Source: Delphinus delphis (Eukaryota > Chordata > Mammalia > Artiodactyla > Delphinidae). From it: a DNA stretch of 64,000 bases. The DNA lies in contig NC_082685.1 in the NCBI RefSeq assembly GCF_949987515.2, positions 25,932,168-25,996,167 of the forward strand, read 5' to 3'. Below the pieces are notes generated by a model. That model ran no database searches, was not told where the DNA came from, and saw only the letters and a program-made list of their open reading frames with translations. Positions 44,500 to 54,779 of the stretch are shown piece by piece. The position numbers and the translations under genes are program-made. Each line of letters starts with the position of its first letter. Positions within the stretch are counted from its first letter, which is position 1.

Positions 44500-44930
44500 C
44501 AAACACGCCAATATAAAACTGGTTACACAGTCTGTGGTGAAAGATGGGGCGTGGTCGGAGAGAGCAGTGGGAGGACCCATTGTGGACTGTGCAGTCAAGC
44601 AAGGCTCCTCGGAGGAAGAGTCATTTGAGCTAAAGCTTGAACGATCCAAAGATCCAGATGGATCAGGAGCTAGAGGAAGAATATTTTTGCGGGCAGAGAA
44701 ACAACATATCTGAAGTTGAGAATAAAACAGTGTGTTTGAGGAACTAAAGATGAACTTAGGACTAGAATATTCAGGGTGACGGGGAGAGCATTTTACGATG
44801 CATCAGAGATGTCAACAGGAGCCAGACTTTTATAGGTCCTGGTACCATGTTTATGTTTTATTCTAGGAACAGTGGGAGGCCATCAGAGGCTTTTATGCAG
44901 AACAGTGACACGATCCAATTTATGCTTTCA
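44500..44930. repeat. Ancient repeat of uncertain family
   Basis: GAAGAGTCATTTGAGCTAAA, TTTATTCTAGGAACAGTGGG and AACAGTGACACGATCCAATT are in the order of the repeat type seen at 34.8 kb. Confidence 0.5.
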
Positions 44931-45065
44931 AGGTGTATGACCTTGGGAAAGTCATATTATGTCTCTGAGGCTTTATTTTTCTCCTCTGTGAAATGTAGTT
45001 GAGAATCAGGCCAATTTTTGAAGGAGCCTGTAAAGATTAAATGAGAAAGTGTGCAAAATGAGATA
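44930..45065 (+). repeat. MIR SINE fragment
   Basis: TATGACCTTGGGAAAGTCAT, CTCTGAGGCTTTATTTTTCT and CTGTAAAGATTAAATGAG match the MIR core and 3' half. Confidence 0.7.
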
Positions 45066-45565
45066 AATCTATTTGAAAATGGCTGGGCCTTGGCAGACCT
45101 CTGTGAAGGTTTTCCTTTCTTCTTTTTCTTTTTAAAAGAAACTGCAAGTCGTCATCCACCCGGAAACTCCCTTCTCTTTTGACCAACCTAGACACGTTTG
45201 GTCTCACAGTTTTACTCTTCTATCCACTTAGCTTCCATCCAAATTTGGCCATTGTCTGCTCCCTCCTCATTCTGTTGTTGAGAATTTTGCACACTTACCA
45301 TTTGGGGTGATTGCATTTCATACATCTTTTCCATTGTTAATCATTCCAAATCCAATTTCCATGATTTCATCCCTCTCTCAGGGCTGAGCTCCTTTCCCCA
45401 TTTAACACTTATTTCAGTTGTCTTACATAGGCCTTATTTAGATTTCATCTGAACTGTCCCACTTTACATAGATTTTAGCTGAACGCAGGCGATGGTGGTT
45501 TTATCCTCAACCTGGCGGGAGAGGGAGGTCACCACAGCTGGAAGGATGTGCTGGAAATGGAGAGC
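45066..45565. other. Unassigned sequence
   Basis: Nothing is recognised between the two MIR copies. The pyrimidine-rich text at 45150-45400 might be L2-like but was not convincing. Confidence 0.3.
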
Positions 45566-45569
45566 ACCT

Positions 45570-45755
45570 TGGAGCCAGAGGGAATGGGGTCCAAATTTTA
45601 GCATTTCTCTTCTCTGGCCACGTGGACTTGAGCAAGTGGTCTTAGCAATCCGAGCCTCAGTTTCCTCCTCTAGAAAATGAGGGTATGAATAGGGCTGACC
45701 TCCTGGGGTTGTAGGGCCAGGGCACATAATAGGCCTTCAGCAATATTAGTTCATG
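45570..45755 (+). repeat. MIR SINE
   Basis: TTGAGCAAGTGGTCTTAGCA, TCCGAGCCTCAGTTTCCTCC, TCTAGAAAATGAGGGTATGA, then GGGTTGTAGGGCCAGGGCAC. Nearly complete MIR. Confidence 0.8.
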
Positions 45756-45879
45756 TCTCTGTCTGCCAGGCCACCGCGCCCACCCGTGCCTCATGGGTGA
45801 TGACCTTTGGCCTGATTCCTGGCATGCACCTTCTCAGAATCCGTGGGCCTACCTATAAGCATCTTTCCATGATCCACAG

Positions 45880-46080
45880 ACTATGGTCTTTGGGGTTAGA
45901 ATGATTTGGGTTCCAATCCCAATTCTACTGCTTACCAACCATGTCGCTCACTCTCCTCATGTGCTAGTGGGAGATATGAAGAGCCTCATCCTCCCAAGTT
46001 ATCCCAAATATCAATTGAAATAACGTTCTGGAAGCACTCAGTATACTGCCTGGTGTATTGTAAGAGGTCAGCCAATAGTA
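45880..46080 (+). repeat. MIR SINE
   Basis: GGGGTTAGAATGATTTGGGT, TCCAATCCCAATTCTACTGC and TTACCAACCATGTCGCTCAC are the MIR 5' half. The 3' half is diverged but present up to about GTCAGCCAATAGTAG. Confidence 0.72.
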
Positions 46081-46094
46081 GTTGCCCTTGCACA

Positions 46095-46205
46095 TTGTTG
46101 CAGCTTTGGACACTGAACTCTTTGCAAGCAAGGACTGCATTTTTTCCTCTTTGTCTGCCCTTGGCATGGCGGGGCACCTGGCACCCAGTGGGCCCTCAGC
46201 TGGTT
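46095..46205 (+). mobile_element. L2 3' end
   Basis: GAACTCTTTGCAAGCAAGGA, CTGCATTTTTTCCTCTTTGT and CACCTGGCACCCAGTGGGCC are the L2 3' end in sense. Confidence 0.65.
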
Positions 46206-47289
46206 TTAGTTCCTTTCATCTTCTATAACAAAAATAGAGGCACTTGGCTGCCAAGTTGGCTGGAACACTGGTATCCCCATAAAATCCTACCTGTTTACAC
46301 AAATGCCACTTTCTAAGATCCTAAGAGGCAGGGCAGGATGGCAAAGTGAAAATGCCTCCAGACTTTCTTGAGCAATCCAGCTCCTGGCCGCTGTCCCTGG
46401 GGCAAGCCTGGAGGAAGCCATGACCACAGGAGGGCTTCTCTGCAGTTAAAGGCCTTGCTTTTTAAGAGCTGCTTTTCTTATTTACGTGTTTTCTTCCCAT
46501 TATTTCTCTGAAAACCTTTTTAGAATTTCACTGGGAGTCGAAAAACACATTTTGCCAAATTCTGAGGCCTTGTAACCACAAGGCCTGGTCCCTGTGACCA
46601 AACCAGGACCCAACCGTAACCTTCTGGCACTGGAAGCTATTTACTGCTGGTGAAAGACCACTTTGGGTTTCACAGTAAAAAGGGTTAGAAAATTGTATGA
46701 AAGGGCTCAGAAGACTCACGGACATCAAATAGCTCTTACAAAACCAATGTTGTAATTAGTTAAGTACAAATGAATCAGAACCATATGGCTTAAAAATTAA
46801 AGGAAAAAGGAGTTGGAGGGAAAAATGTCCTTTGGGATTTAATCAAACAAAAAATGCTGGAAAAAATTGTTGATGTTCACCAAGCTCAGACCCCATCTGG
46901 GTCCCCCCACGCTCCCTCTAGCTTTTTCCTCCTTCCCTGGTTCTCCCCACGAGGCAGGGGTGACTGCTCTCCTGATGCTGGGTATCATGGGGGTGGAGTA
47001 GGTGTGTCACAGTGGAGTAGGGAGTTAAGCTGGAGAGAGGCTCAGGGCATCTGGGGAGCACAGACAAGGGGCGCTCAAGCCGGCCTTTGGCAGATTGGCT
47101 AACCCTGCAGAGATGGTACTGAGCCAGCCTTATGGGCAGAAGAGGAATTGGGGTGGGGGGCGAAGAGGGCATCTTGGCGGAGACAGTGGTGTGAGCATGC
47201 GCACAGAGGAGAGACCATGTGTTGGACGATCACGGAACTGCAAGTCTTTTGGATGGGCTGGTTCTCAACTCACACATGGCTGCCTTCGC
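46206..47289. other. Unassigned sequence
   Basis: No exon or repeat recognised. The AT-rich stretch at 46450-46850 looks single-copy by eye. Confidence 0.35.
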
Positions 47290-47680
47290 TGACCACAGGA
47301 TCTAAATGCCCCCGGTCCCTTCCCCCATCACTTTCTATCACATCACCCTCTTGTGTTTATTCGTGTGTGTGGTACTTTTTTTTGTTTTTGGCCACGCTCT
47401 GTGGCTTGTGGATCTTAGTTCCCCAGGGATTGAACCTGGGCCCTTGGCAGTGAAAGCACCGAGTCCTAACCACTGGACCGCCAGGGAATTTCGTGTGTGG
47501 CACTTTTCACAGTCTGCAACACTCCTCTTTCTTTCTTTCTCTCGTCACTTACGTTAGAATGTAAGCTTCCTAAGAGAAGGGAGCTCATTGTCTTGTATCC
47601 CGCCTAGCAGCTGACAGAGTATCAAATTTGGAGTGGCTGCCCAGTAAGTATTTGGGGAATGAATGAATGGGAAATGAGCG
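47290..47680 (+). mobile_element. L2 3' region, split by a SINE
   Basis: CATCACTTTCTATCACATCA and CCCTCTTGTGTTTAT come before the SINE. TTAGAATGTAAGCTTCCTAA, GAGAAGGGAGCTCATTGTCT and GGGAATGAATGAATGGG follow it. The two halves join in L2 order. Confidence 0.8.
47380..47490 (-). mobile_element. CHR-family SINE, short form
   Basis: GGCCACGCTCTGTGGCTTGT, GGATTGAACCTGGGCCCTTG and CCGCCAGGGAATT. Target duplications TCGTGTGTGTGGTACTTTT (47361-47379) and TCGTGTGTGGCACTTTT (47491-47507) differ by a two-base gap and one substitution, so this is an older copy. Confidence 0.9.
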
Positions 47681-47689
47681 AACAAATGG

Positions 47690-47870
47690 CTGGAGGTAGA
47701 AGTCATGAGGGACAGGGAAGGAAGAAAGGCTGGAAAAGTAGGCAGGAGCCAGGTCCTGAAAGACTTTGGAAATTGTGCAAAGAGGCTCCTGAAGGTAATG
47801 GAAAGTCCATAACGGATTTCCAGCAAGGATGTGACAAAGTCAGCACTGTATTATACTGGAAGCAAAGAAC
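47690..47870. repeat. Ancient repeat fragment of uncertain family
   Basis: GGCAGGAGCCAGGTCCTGAA, AGACTTTGGAAATTGTGCAA and TTTCCAGCAAGGATGTGACA match the repeat type seen at 34.8 and 44.5 kb. Confidence 0.45.
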
Positions 47871-48585
47871 GAGGCTGGGAAACCTGGAAACCAGGAGAAA
47901 ATGAGTGGCAGAGCACATCCTGTGTTTGTTTTGCCTTCCCCCGTTATCCCTTCAAGGCATGTAATGGAGTGCTCCGTATAGAATAGGTACTTAATAAATG
48001 CTGCCGAGTTCATCAATGATAAATGCTTTGGCTCCCAATGGCGACATACAAGCCATTATTTTCTCATTTAGAAAATGGATCTTGTGGCTAACTGTGGAAA
48101 ATCATCTTCCAGAAAAAAGAAAAAGAGAGATGTGTATGTCTGCTCCATCTCAAATGTTTTCACTGAACCAGATTCTCTTTCCGTAGGGTGGCTGCCCTTG
48201 GCAACTCTCGGGTTACATGAAGCTGGGCTGGGGTTTCTCTGACATTTCAGCAGAGTCACGAGTGGGTGGGATGGGAAGCTCTGGGCTGCAAAATAGGTAA
48301 GTTGCTCAATGTCCCCGGAAAACCTCCAAGGACAGAACTGAGTGTTACTCGGGGGAGTATTTTAGGTGCAAAGGCATTATGTTAGGAGAGAAATGCACAC
48401 CCCAGGCTCCCGTAGTCATTAATAACAGTGTGTTGTTGCCGGAGGCTGCACAAGAGTCTGCGGCCCTGTCCCCAACCCACGTCGGCAGCATACCTGTATC
48501 GTATGGGTAGCGTGTTCGCCCCACGGCTTCTCTGCTCTGGGCACCCCCAGGCGGCCGGGGAAGCTGTGCGGAAGGCACTGTAATC
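47871..48585. other. Unassigned sequence
   Basis: A small L2-like end (GAATAGGTACTTAATAAATG) is at about 47981. The rest is not assigned and holds no supported exon. Confidence 0.35.
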
Positions 48586-48589
48586 ACCG

Positions 48590-48740
48590 TGCTAACGCTT
48601 ACTGTGTTTGCCACGTGCCTGCTCTTGTTCTGGGCGGATCATCTTGTTGGACTTTCATGGCTATTTCCAGCTCAGAACAGAAGCTCAGGCAGGTGAAGTT
48701 GCTTGCCCAAGGTCATGGGCAGGATCAGTAGAGGCTTGGG
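48590..48740 (-). repeat. MIR SINE fragment, minus strand
   Basis: GCTAACGCTTACTGTGTTTG, AGCTCAGGCAGGTGAAGTTG and CTTGCCCAAGGTCATGGGCA match reversed MIR. Confidence 0.65.
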
Positions 48741-49199
48741 CACTACGCCTCTTAGGTTCCTCAGGTCATTGTAACCCCTGCAGACGGAGCTTGCGGGAAA
48801 CCCAAACCCACCCTTTTTTCTCCATACCGTGTAACTTCCGCCCAGGTCTCGTGGAGAAGACTCTGCCTTCTCTCTTGGATTTAAATAGTAACATCTGCTG
48901 CAAGCATTTGTGGGTTTGGGGCTATACAGCAGCCAGCCTGCCTTCTAACAGCCCCGCGATTTCCCCATGGAAACTCACCCTCCTGCCCCTGTGTGTAGTC
49001 ATGGCGGGGGTAGGGGGCGGGTGCAGGTGCCCCTGCCTCCTCCACGGAAGCATAAGCAGCCGGTTCTCCCTCCCTCTGCTCCAGCTGCAGCCAGGGGTGG
49101 GCATGGAATCCAGATGGGGGCAACCAGATGTTCCCTCCAGGACCTGGCACCTTGAGCGAGTGATGGGAAGAAGGGCTGGAGGCTCTCCAGCGGCAGCGG
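48741..49199. other. Unassigned, GC-rich sequence
   Basis: A 236-codon plus-strand frame (48608-49318) begins within the reversed MIR and crosses this region. It is rich in Arg, Ser, Pro and Leu with no domain pattern, so I treat it as a chance frame. Confidence 0.4.
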
Positions 49200-49390
49200 T
49201 GGCGTGCCGGCCGTCTCTTCCCGTGACCTTACCAAGGCCCTGTTGCTTAACCCTCCAGCAATCTCCTGGTTTCTGGCCATGTTCCAGACTTCATCACTAC
49301 TCTCTGCCAATTCTCTGAGCCCCTGATAGCCTTCCAATAAATTCCATTTGATTACCACACAGCTTGTAATCAAGAGCCCTGACTAATACA
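49200..49390 (+). mobile_element. Old LTR-like 3' fragment
   Basis: GATAGCCTTCCAATAAATTC, CATTTGATTACCACACAGCT and GAGCCCTGACTAATACAC match the ending shared with the LTR-like copies at 41.5 and 61.6 kb. Confidence 0.45.
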
Positions 49391-49605
49391 CAACCGTTTG
49401 GTAAACGCGAAGCACGAGCCAGACAGTTTACATGTGACGTCTCGTCGGATTCCTGAACGCCCCCGTGCGGAAAGCGTGGGTATACCCGCTGTCCGAGGGA
49501 GGATGCTGCAGTGACATGCCCAAAGTCACACGGCTGGTGAGGGCCAGCCCCTGAATTCAAACCCAGGTGTTCCTGATTCTGTATTCCATGCTTTATTAAC
49601 TCTCC
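49391..49605 (-). repeat. MIR SINE, minus strand
   Basis: ACGAGCCAGACAGTTTACAT, TGCCCAAAGTCACACGGCTG and CTGAATTCAAACCCAGGTGT give reversed MIR over nearly its full length. Confidence 0.78.
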
Positions 49606-51120
49606 TTTTCATCTGCCCCGACTTCCAGTGTCTCCGAGAGGCGGTACTGGCTGGCCCCCAACTTCCAACAAGTAACCTATATTGCAGGCCTGAGACTCGT
49701 AGCAAAAGTACTTTCAAAACCTAATTTGCTCACATCATGAACACCTGCCAGGAAGGAATTTCGGCGTTTGGCCTAAACATGGAAAAGTTAAGTTCACTTA
49801 ATCCCGAGGGGGCACCTGCAGAGAAAGGGAAAAAGCATTTTAACCCTTTCCTTGAGTCAGAAAAGGAGGCCCCACACCCTCCTTTCATCTCTTAATCGTC
49901 AGAAAGGTCTAAGGTGAGAACTCTGCACGTGTGATTCATTGTAGGATGTAAGGGAGGGAGAAATCCATGGAGGCTGTGAATTTCTAAATATTTGTGCCTT
50001 TTCTATTTGTCAGTCTGTCAGTTTCTATTGTCAGATATTTAAAAGAAGTTTGATCTGTGTTTGAAGAATCCATTTAGTTTCATGCAGCTTCCTAGGGGGA
50101 AATTTTGGAGTTTCTCAGACCCAAGAAGTTTGCGATTGGAGAGACCTGACCTATTGACCCCCCTAGTGTCTCCTCAGGATTATTCTTTCTTAATGATGCA
50201 AAGAAGAGACATCTGAGTGAACCTGTAGTTGAGAATTAAGGGAAAAGAAACCACATCATGTGCTCTTCTGCCAATGGAAGTGCAGAAATCCAGAGTCAGA
50301 CTGAATATGTGCATTCAGCAACTGGAAACAGAATTCATATTTCATTGCTGAACTGACTGACCACTCCGCCGTCACAGATTTGGAAGGTTCCATGCCATTT
50401 TGTGGACATGGTCATACTTTAGGACAGAATCTCAGATTTCTCAGGAGTCGTGACTCTTGGTTAAGGCTTAAGGGGCTGCCTTAACTGTACACACCTGGAG
50501 ATGAAGGGATCTGGAGGAGTAGATGCCCAAACTATGGGGTGTGGCTTGGTTTTAAGTTGATGAACTAGGGCAGAATGAAAATAGTGCCCATCCAGAAGCC
50601 CCGGTGACTTTGAATCAGGGAGGTAGGTATAAATCCTACAACTATATTCTGATATTCCTGGCCATTACCCAAGCTCTGGACAAAGTTTGGTCCCACATGT
50701 ATCTGTGAAAATATGTTAGTTTTCAATGGAATTGCCATAACTGAGACTTATCTACTCCACAGTGGAAAAGGAAGGCTGTAAGGAAGGGAAAGAAACCCAT
50801 TTAAAATAGCTCAGATGAAAGGGTGATTAATAGAAGGGATTCTCATGGAAAGAAAGTGCAGAGCAAAGCCTGGCCTTTGGGAACTGGAAAGTGGTCTGGC
50901 AACTTGTCTTCCCATTTCTCCCTTTGTGGAGCCGCCTGGCATCTGTTTCTCTCTGAAAGGCAACAGACCAATCTTTTTGCCTCCCTGTGGTTTCTGTCTC
51001 CCCACAACTTTGGCTTGCACCAAGATTTTGGCACTGCTTTCAATCCCATCTCCATACGACTCTACAAGTTTAGCACCATCCTTTCTGACTTCCATCTCTG
51101 GGAATCTCCGATGTTTTTCA
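49606..51120. other. Unassigned, possibly single-copy sequence
   Basis: A long stretch without a recognised repeat. Open frames of 94-116 codons cross on both strands at 50811-51173 and contradict each other, which argues against all of them. Confidence 0.35.
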
Positions 51121-51255
51121 GGAGAGTGTATCAGTTATCTATTACCACAATAATGCTGTGTAACAATCATTAACACCTCAGTGGTGAATAACAATAAACA
51201 TTTATTGTTGCATACTAGTCTGTGGGCTGCAGGGTGGTTTGGCTGGTCTGAGCTG

Positions 51256-51279
51256 AGCTGAGCTGAGCTTGGCAGGACT
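51256..51279. repeat. (GAGCT)n short tandem repeat
   Basis: CTGAGCTGAGCTGAGCTGAG is a pentanucleotide expansion inside the LTR. Confidence 0.9.
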
Positions 51280-51598
51280 CATGTGTGCATCTGTGGTCAG
51301 CTTTGGGTGAGCTGGGTGGCTTTGCGAATGTTGGATAGGCTCTCTCATATGTCTAGACCTCACCAGGCACAAATGGGCTGACTGGGCTCTGTTCTGTGTG
51401 CCTCACGCTCCAACAGGCTAGCTCAGTCCTGTCCTCACAGAGAAGCAAGGAAGAAAGCAAGAGAGATTGGAAGCACTCATGGTCTCTTGAGTCCAGTCTG
51501 AGAGCTTGTATACCCTGGTTTCTGCTGCATTCTCTTGTCCAAAGCAAGTCACAAGCTTAGCCCAGGATCAAGGGAAGGGGAAATAGGCTCAACCTTTT

Positions 51599-52504
51599 TC
51601 TTTAATCTTCATTTTTATTTTTTTAAATTTATTTTATTGAAGTATAGTTGATTTACAATGTTGTATTAATTTCTGCTGTATGGCAAAGTGATTCAGATAT
51701 ATATATATATATATATATTCTGTTTTATATTCTTTTCCATTATGGTTTATCACAGGATATTGAATATAGTTCCCTGTGCTATACAGTAGGACCTTGTTGT
51801 TTATCCATTCTCTATATAATAGTTTTCATCTGCTAATCCCATGCTCCCTATCCATCCTTCCCCCCTCCCCTTTGGCAACCACAAATCTGTTTTATATGTC
51901 TGTGAGTCTGTTTCTGTTTCATAGATAAGTTCATTTGTGTCATATTTTAGATTCCACATATAAGTGATATTGTATGGTATTTGTCTTTCTCTTTCTGATT
52001 TACTTCAATTAGTATGATAATCTCTAGGTCCATCCACCTCACTATAAATAACTCAATTTCATTTCTTTTTATGGCTGAGTAATATTCCATTGTATATATG
52101 TACCACATCTTCTTTATCCATTCATCTGTGGATGGACGTTTACGTTGCTTCCATGTCTTGGCTATTGTGAATAATGCTGCTATGACATAGGGGTGCATAT
52201 ATGTTTTCAAATTACAGTTTTGTCCAGATATATGCCCAGGAGTGGGATTTCAGGATCGTATGGCAACTGTATTTCTAGTTTTTTGAGGAACCTCCATACT
52301 GTTTTCCATAGTGACTGCACCAATTTGCATTCCCATCAACAATGTAGGAGGGTTCCCTTTTCTCCACACCCTCTCCAGCATTTGTTATCTGTAGACTTTT
52401 GAATGATGGCCATTCTGACTGGTGTGCAGTGGTACCTCACTGTAGTTTTGATTTGCATCTCTCTAATAATTAGCTATGTTGAACATCTTTTCGTGTGCCT
52501 GTTG
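51599..52504 (-). mobile_element. 5'-truncated L1, 3' UTR and ORF2 end, minus strand
   Basis: On the minus strand, 52210 down to 51947 reads through 87 codons of ORF2 carboxyl terminus, including the motif MWYIYTMEYYSAIKRNEIE, and ends in a stop. The region below 51900 is the 3' UTR (CAGATATA(TA)n, GTTCCCTGTGCTATACAGTA). Target duplications TAGGCTCAACCTTTT (51584-51598) and TAGGCTCTACCTTTT (52505-52519) differ by one base. Truncated at about 0.9 kb, so it cannot move. Confidence 0.94.
51697..51718. repeat. (AT)n in the L1 3' UTR
   Basis: Eleven AT units. The homologous L1 3' UTR at 17.9 kb has a shorter TA run, so the length varies between copies. Confidence 0.9.
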
Positions 52505-52889
52505 TAGGCTCTACCTTTTGATGGGTGAAGCTGTGAAGTTACATTGCAAAGGGTATGGCTACTGGAAAGGATGAAGAATTGGGGCCACTTTTACAATCGC
52601 TCTATCACAGAGAGGGAATCTGATTGGCTCGGACTGGCTCCTTTTGGTTCAGGCGCTCAGTCCTCTATGGTTTGGATGTGTGTGTAAGTGGAGTGGGAGG
52701 GTCACAGGAGCTATTGGTGTGCTCCTTCCAGTAGCTATTGTTGGGTCAGGTTAACTCAGAAATGTTCAAACATCCATTTACTCTTAAGTCAACTCCCAAT
52801 TTTAGCTTGGACGATGGTTTCCACTTAGACTGTATGTGAGTCCTTCAGCTGTTCCAGGAGTACAGTGCTTACCTTTGCCCTAAGCCAGT

Positions 52890-53265
52890 CAGTGTGTGTT
52901 ATGCTCCTAACCAGAGTCATTGGTTCAGGAATGGGCACGCGATTCAAACCGCACCAAACTAGGCCAATCAAAGACAGCACTAAGGCTGTTTCTTGTCACC
53001 ACAGAAGCATGTTGGCTCTCTCTTGCTGAGTTTGGACCTGGAGCTTGCCAGCTAGTGGAGCCTGCAGACCCAGGAGAGCAGAGTGGAATGCTGAGGCAGA
53101 CTAGATTCCAGTGTCTAAGGTGCTGAATCAAGCCATGCCTGAACTCAGTCTGATCCTGGACTATTTATTTACATATATTTCCTGTTATTTTAGCCCATTC
53201 TAGTTTGGGTTTTCTGTTACTGTGTGCTTAAAAGGTCTTGATCAGCGTCCTGACCAACATATTGT
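52890..53265 (+). mobile_element. Old LTR-like repeat
   Basis: GGTTCAGGAATGGGCACGCG, AACTAGGCCAATCAAAGACA, AAGCCATGCCTGAACTCAGT and TTTGGGTTTTCTGTTACTGT are in the same order as the copy at 61.2-61.7 kb. It encodes nothing. Confidence 0.5.
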
Positions 53266-53674
53266 AACAGAAGAGTGACGGACATGTCGGCTACATGAGT
53301 GTAGACCCATCGACACTGGAGGACGGAGCCATCACCTGTTCTAGGCCTATTACTGTGTATCACTGCAGGAATAAAGCAGATGCATTTCGATATTTGGATT
53401 ACATTATATAACAGCTAAGGCCTACTTCAAAAAAGATCTCCCCATATTATCAATGGAAATGTCATGCAGCCCCCATTTCCCTGGAGACTGTGGATATTCC
53501 TGATATAGGGTAAAAAAGCCAAAACCCAATGGAACCCTGCCACTTCTCAGGAGCTCCCCATCTCTGGGCCTCATCCACCTGATCTGTAAGGAGAGAGCTG
53601 GGCAAAAAGTGAGAGGAGTCATCTAACTGTTGTGAAACTCAGCTCCTTCCTTCCCATTTTCTTCTACCTACAAG

Positions 53675-53760
53675 AATCAGTACAATAGGTGCTATCGATT
53701 AGGGGCTTACCCTGGGCTAAAGGCTTTCCATGCCTTATCTCTTCATTGTACTTAAAAGCA
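53675..53760 (-). repeat. MIR SINE fragment, minus strand
   Basis: GGTGCTATCGATTAGGGGCT and AAAGGCTTTCCATGCCTTAT are a diverged reversed MIR end. Confidence 0.45.
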
Positions 53761-53764
53761 TGTG

Positions 53765-54419
53765 TAGTTGAATAGTTTTAAACTTTTTATTTTGATGTAA
53801 TTTCAAACTTACAGAAAAGTTGCAAGACCGAGATAAAGAATTCTTAAACATCCTTTACCATGATTCACCAGTTATTATCTGCTGCCCCATTTGCTTTATC
53901 ATTCATTCATTCATACTACTTTCTCTCTCTACATATATATATGATGCTCCTTTAATTCTAATTATTTCAGTCTGTCTTGCCTAAGAACAAAAACATCCTC
54001 TTTCATAACAACAATGTAAGGATTAAAACCAGGAAAATTAACATTAATACAATTCTGTTATATAACACACAGACCATGTTCACATTTTATCAGTTGACCC
54101 AATTAATCTAGTATTTAATAGTCATTTTTATACAGACCAGGAGGCAATTCAGGACCAGGATTGTGTTTCTTGTTACATTTTTTTAGTCTTCTTTAATATA
54201 GAATAGGCCCTCAGCCTTACTTTGTGTTTCGTGACCATAACCTCTTTGAAAATGAAAGGCTAGTTATTTTGCAGAGTGTCCCTAAATCTGAGTTTACCTG
54301 GTGTTTTCTCACAATTATATTCACATTATGCCTTTTGGGGCAGGAATACCATCAAAGTGATGGTGTGTCTTTTTGAAGGCTTTGTGTCTGGAGGCACATG
54401 GGATTGCTGTCTCCCAGTT
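53765..54419 (-). mobile_element. Old L1 (L1ME type) 3' UTR, minus strand
   Basis: TTTATTTTGATGTAATTTCA, AACTTACAGAAAAGTTGCAA, ATTCACCAGTTATTATCTGC, TTTTTTAGTCTTCTTTAATA and TGCCTTTTGGGGCAGGAATA are the antisense of the L1ME 3' end. The same element type lies in the opposite direction at 54.8-56.1 kb. Confidence 0.82.
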
Positions 54420-54627
54420 TTTTGGGTTTTTTTTTTGCGGTACGCGGGCCTCTCACTGTTGTGGCCTCTCCCATTGCAGAGCACAGGCTCCGGACGCGCA
54501 GGCTCAGCGGCCATGGCTCACGGGGCCAGCCACTCCGCGGCATGTGGGATCTTCTCGGACCAGGTCATGAACCCGTGTCCCCTGCATCGGCAGGCGGACT
54601 CTCAACCACTGCGCCACCAGGGAAGCC
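54420..54627 (-). mobile_element. CHR-family SINE
   Basis: A reversed copy with GCGGTACGCGGGCCTCTCAC and a CCACCAGGGAAGCC end. The tail is poly-T. Possible diverged target duplications CTCCCAGTTTTTT (about 54412) and CTCCCATAAATTTT (about 54628) are weaker than for other copies. Confidence 0.92.
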
Positions 54628-54779
54628 CTCCCATAAATTTTAGAATCACTTTGTTGAATTCTGTAAAATATTTTGATGGGGCAATGAGCACACCTAGTGT
54701 CCAGATCTTGTCTCTTAAAGGAACCAGGGATCCTCAGAGAAATGGCTGATTTCAGGGCTGAGGCAGGGTGAGTACAAGA

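Larger units (their letters stand above)
51126..52590 (-). mobile_element. MaLR-like LTR, minus strand, split by an L1
   Basis: TATCAGTTATCTATTACCAC, GGTGAATAACAATAAACATT, TTGTCCAAAGCAAGTCACAA and CCAGGATCAAGGGAAGGGGA run in the order of a reversed old LTR. It resumes after the L1 (51599-52504) with GATGGGTGAAGCTGTGAAGT and ACATTGCAAAGGGTATGG. Solo, non-coding. Confidence 0.68.

Noticed and set aside
48608..49318. 236-codon plus-strand open frame
   Set aside because: It starts inside a reversed MIR and has low-complexity GC-driven composition. Competing frames cover the same region.
50811..51173. Overlapping frames of 70-116 codons on both strands
   Set aside because: All four are equally open, none has splice support, and no peptide looks like a known family.
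51947..52210. 87-codon ORF2-like frame as a possible gene
   Set aside because: It is the carboxyl end of a truncated L1 ORF2 with target duplications around the element. It lacks the enzyme domains.
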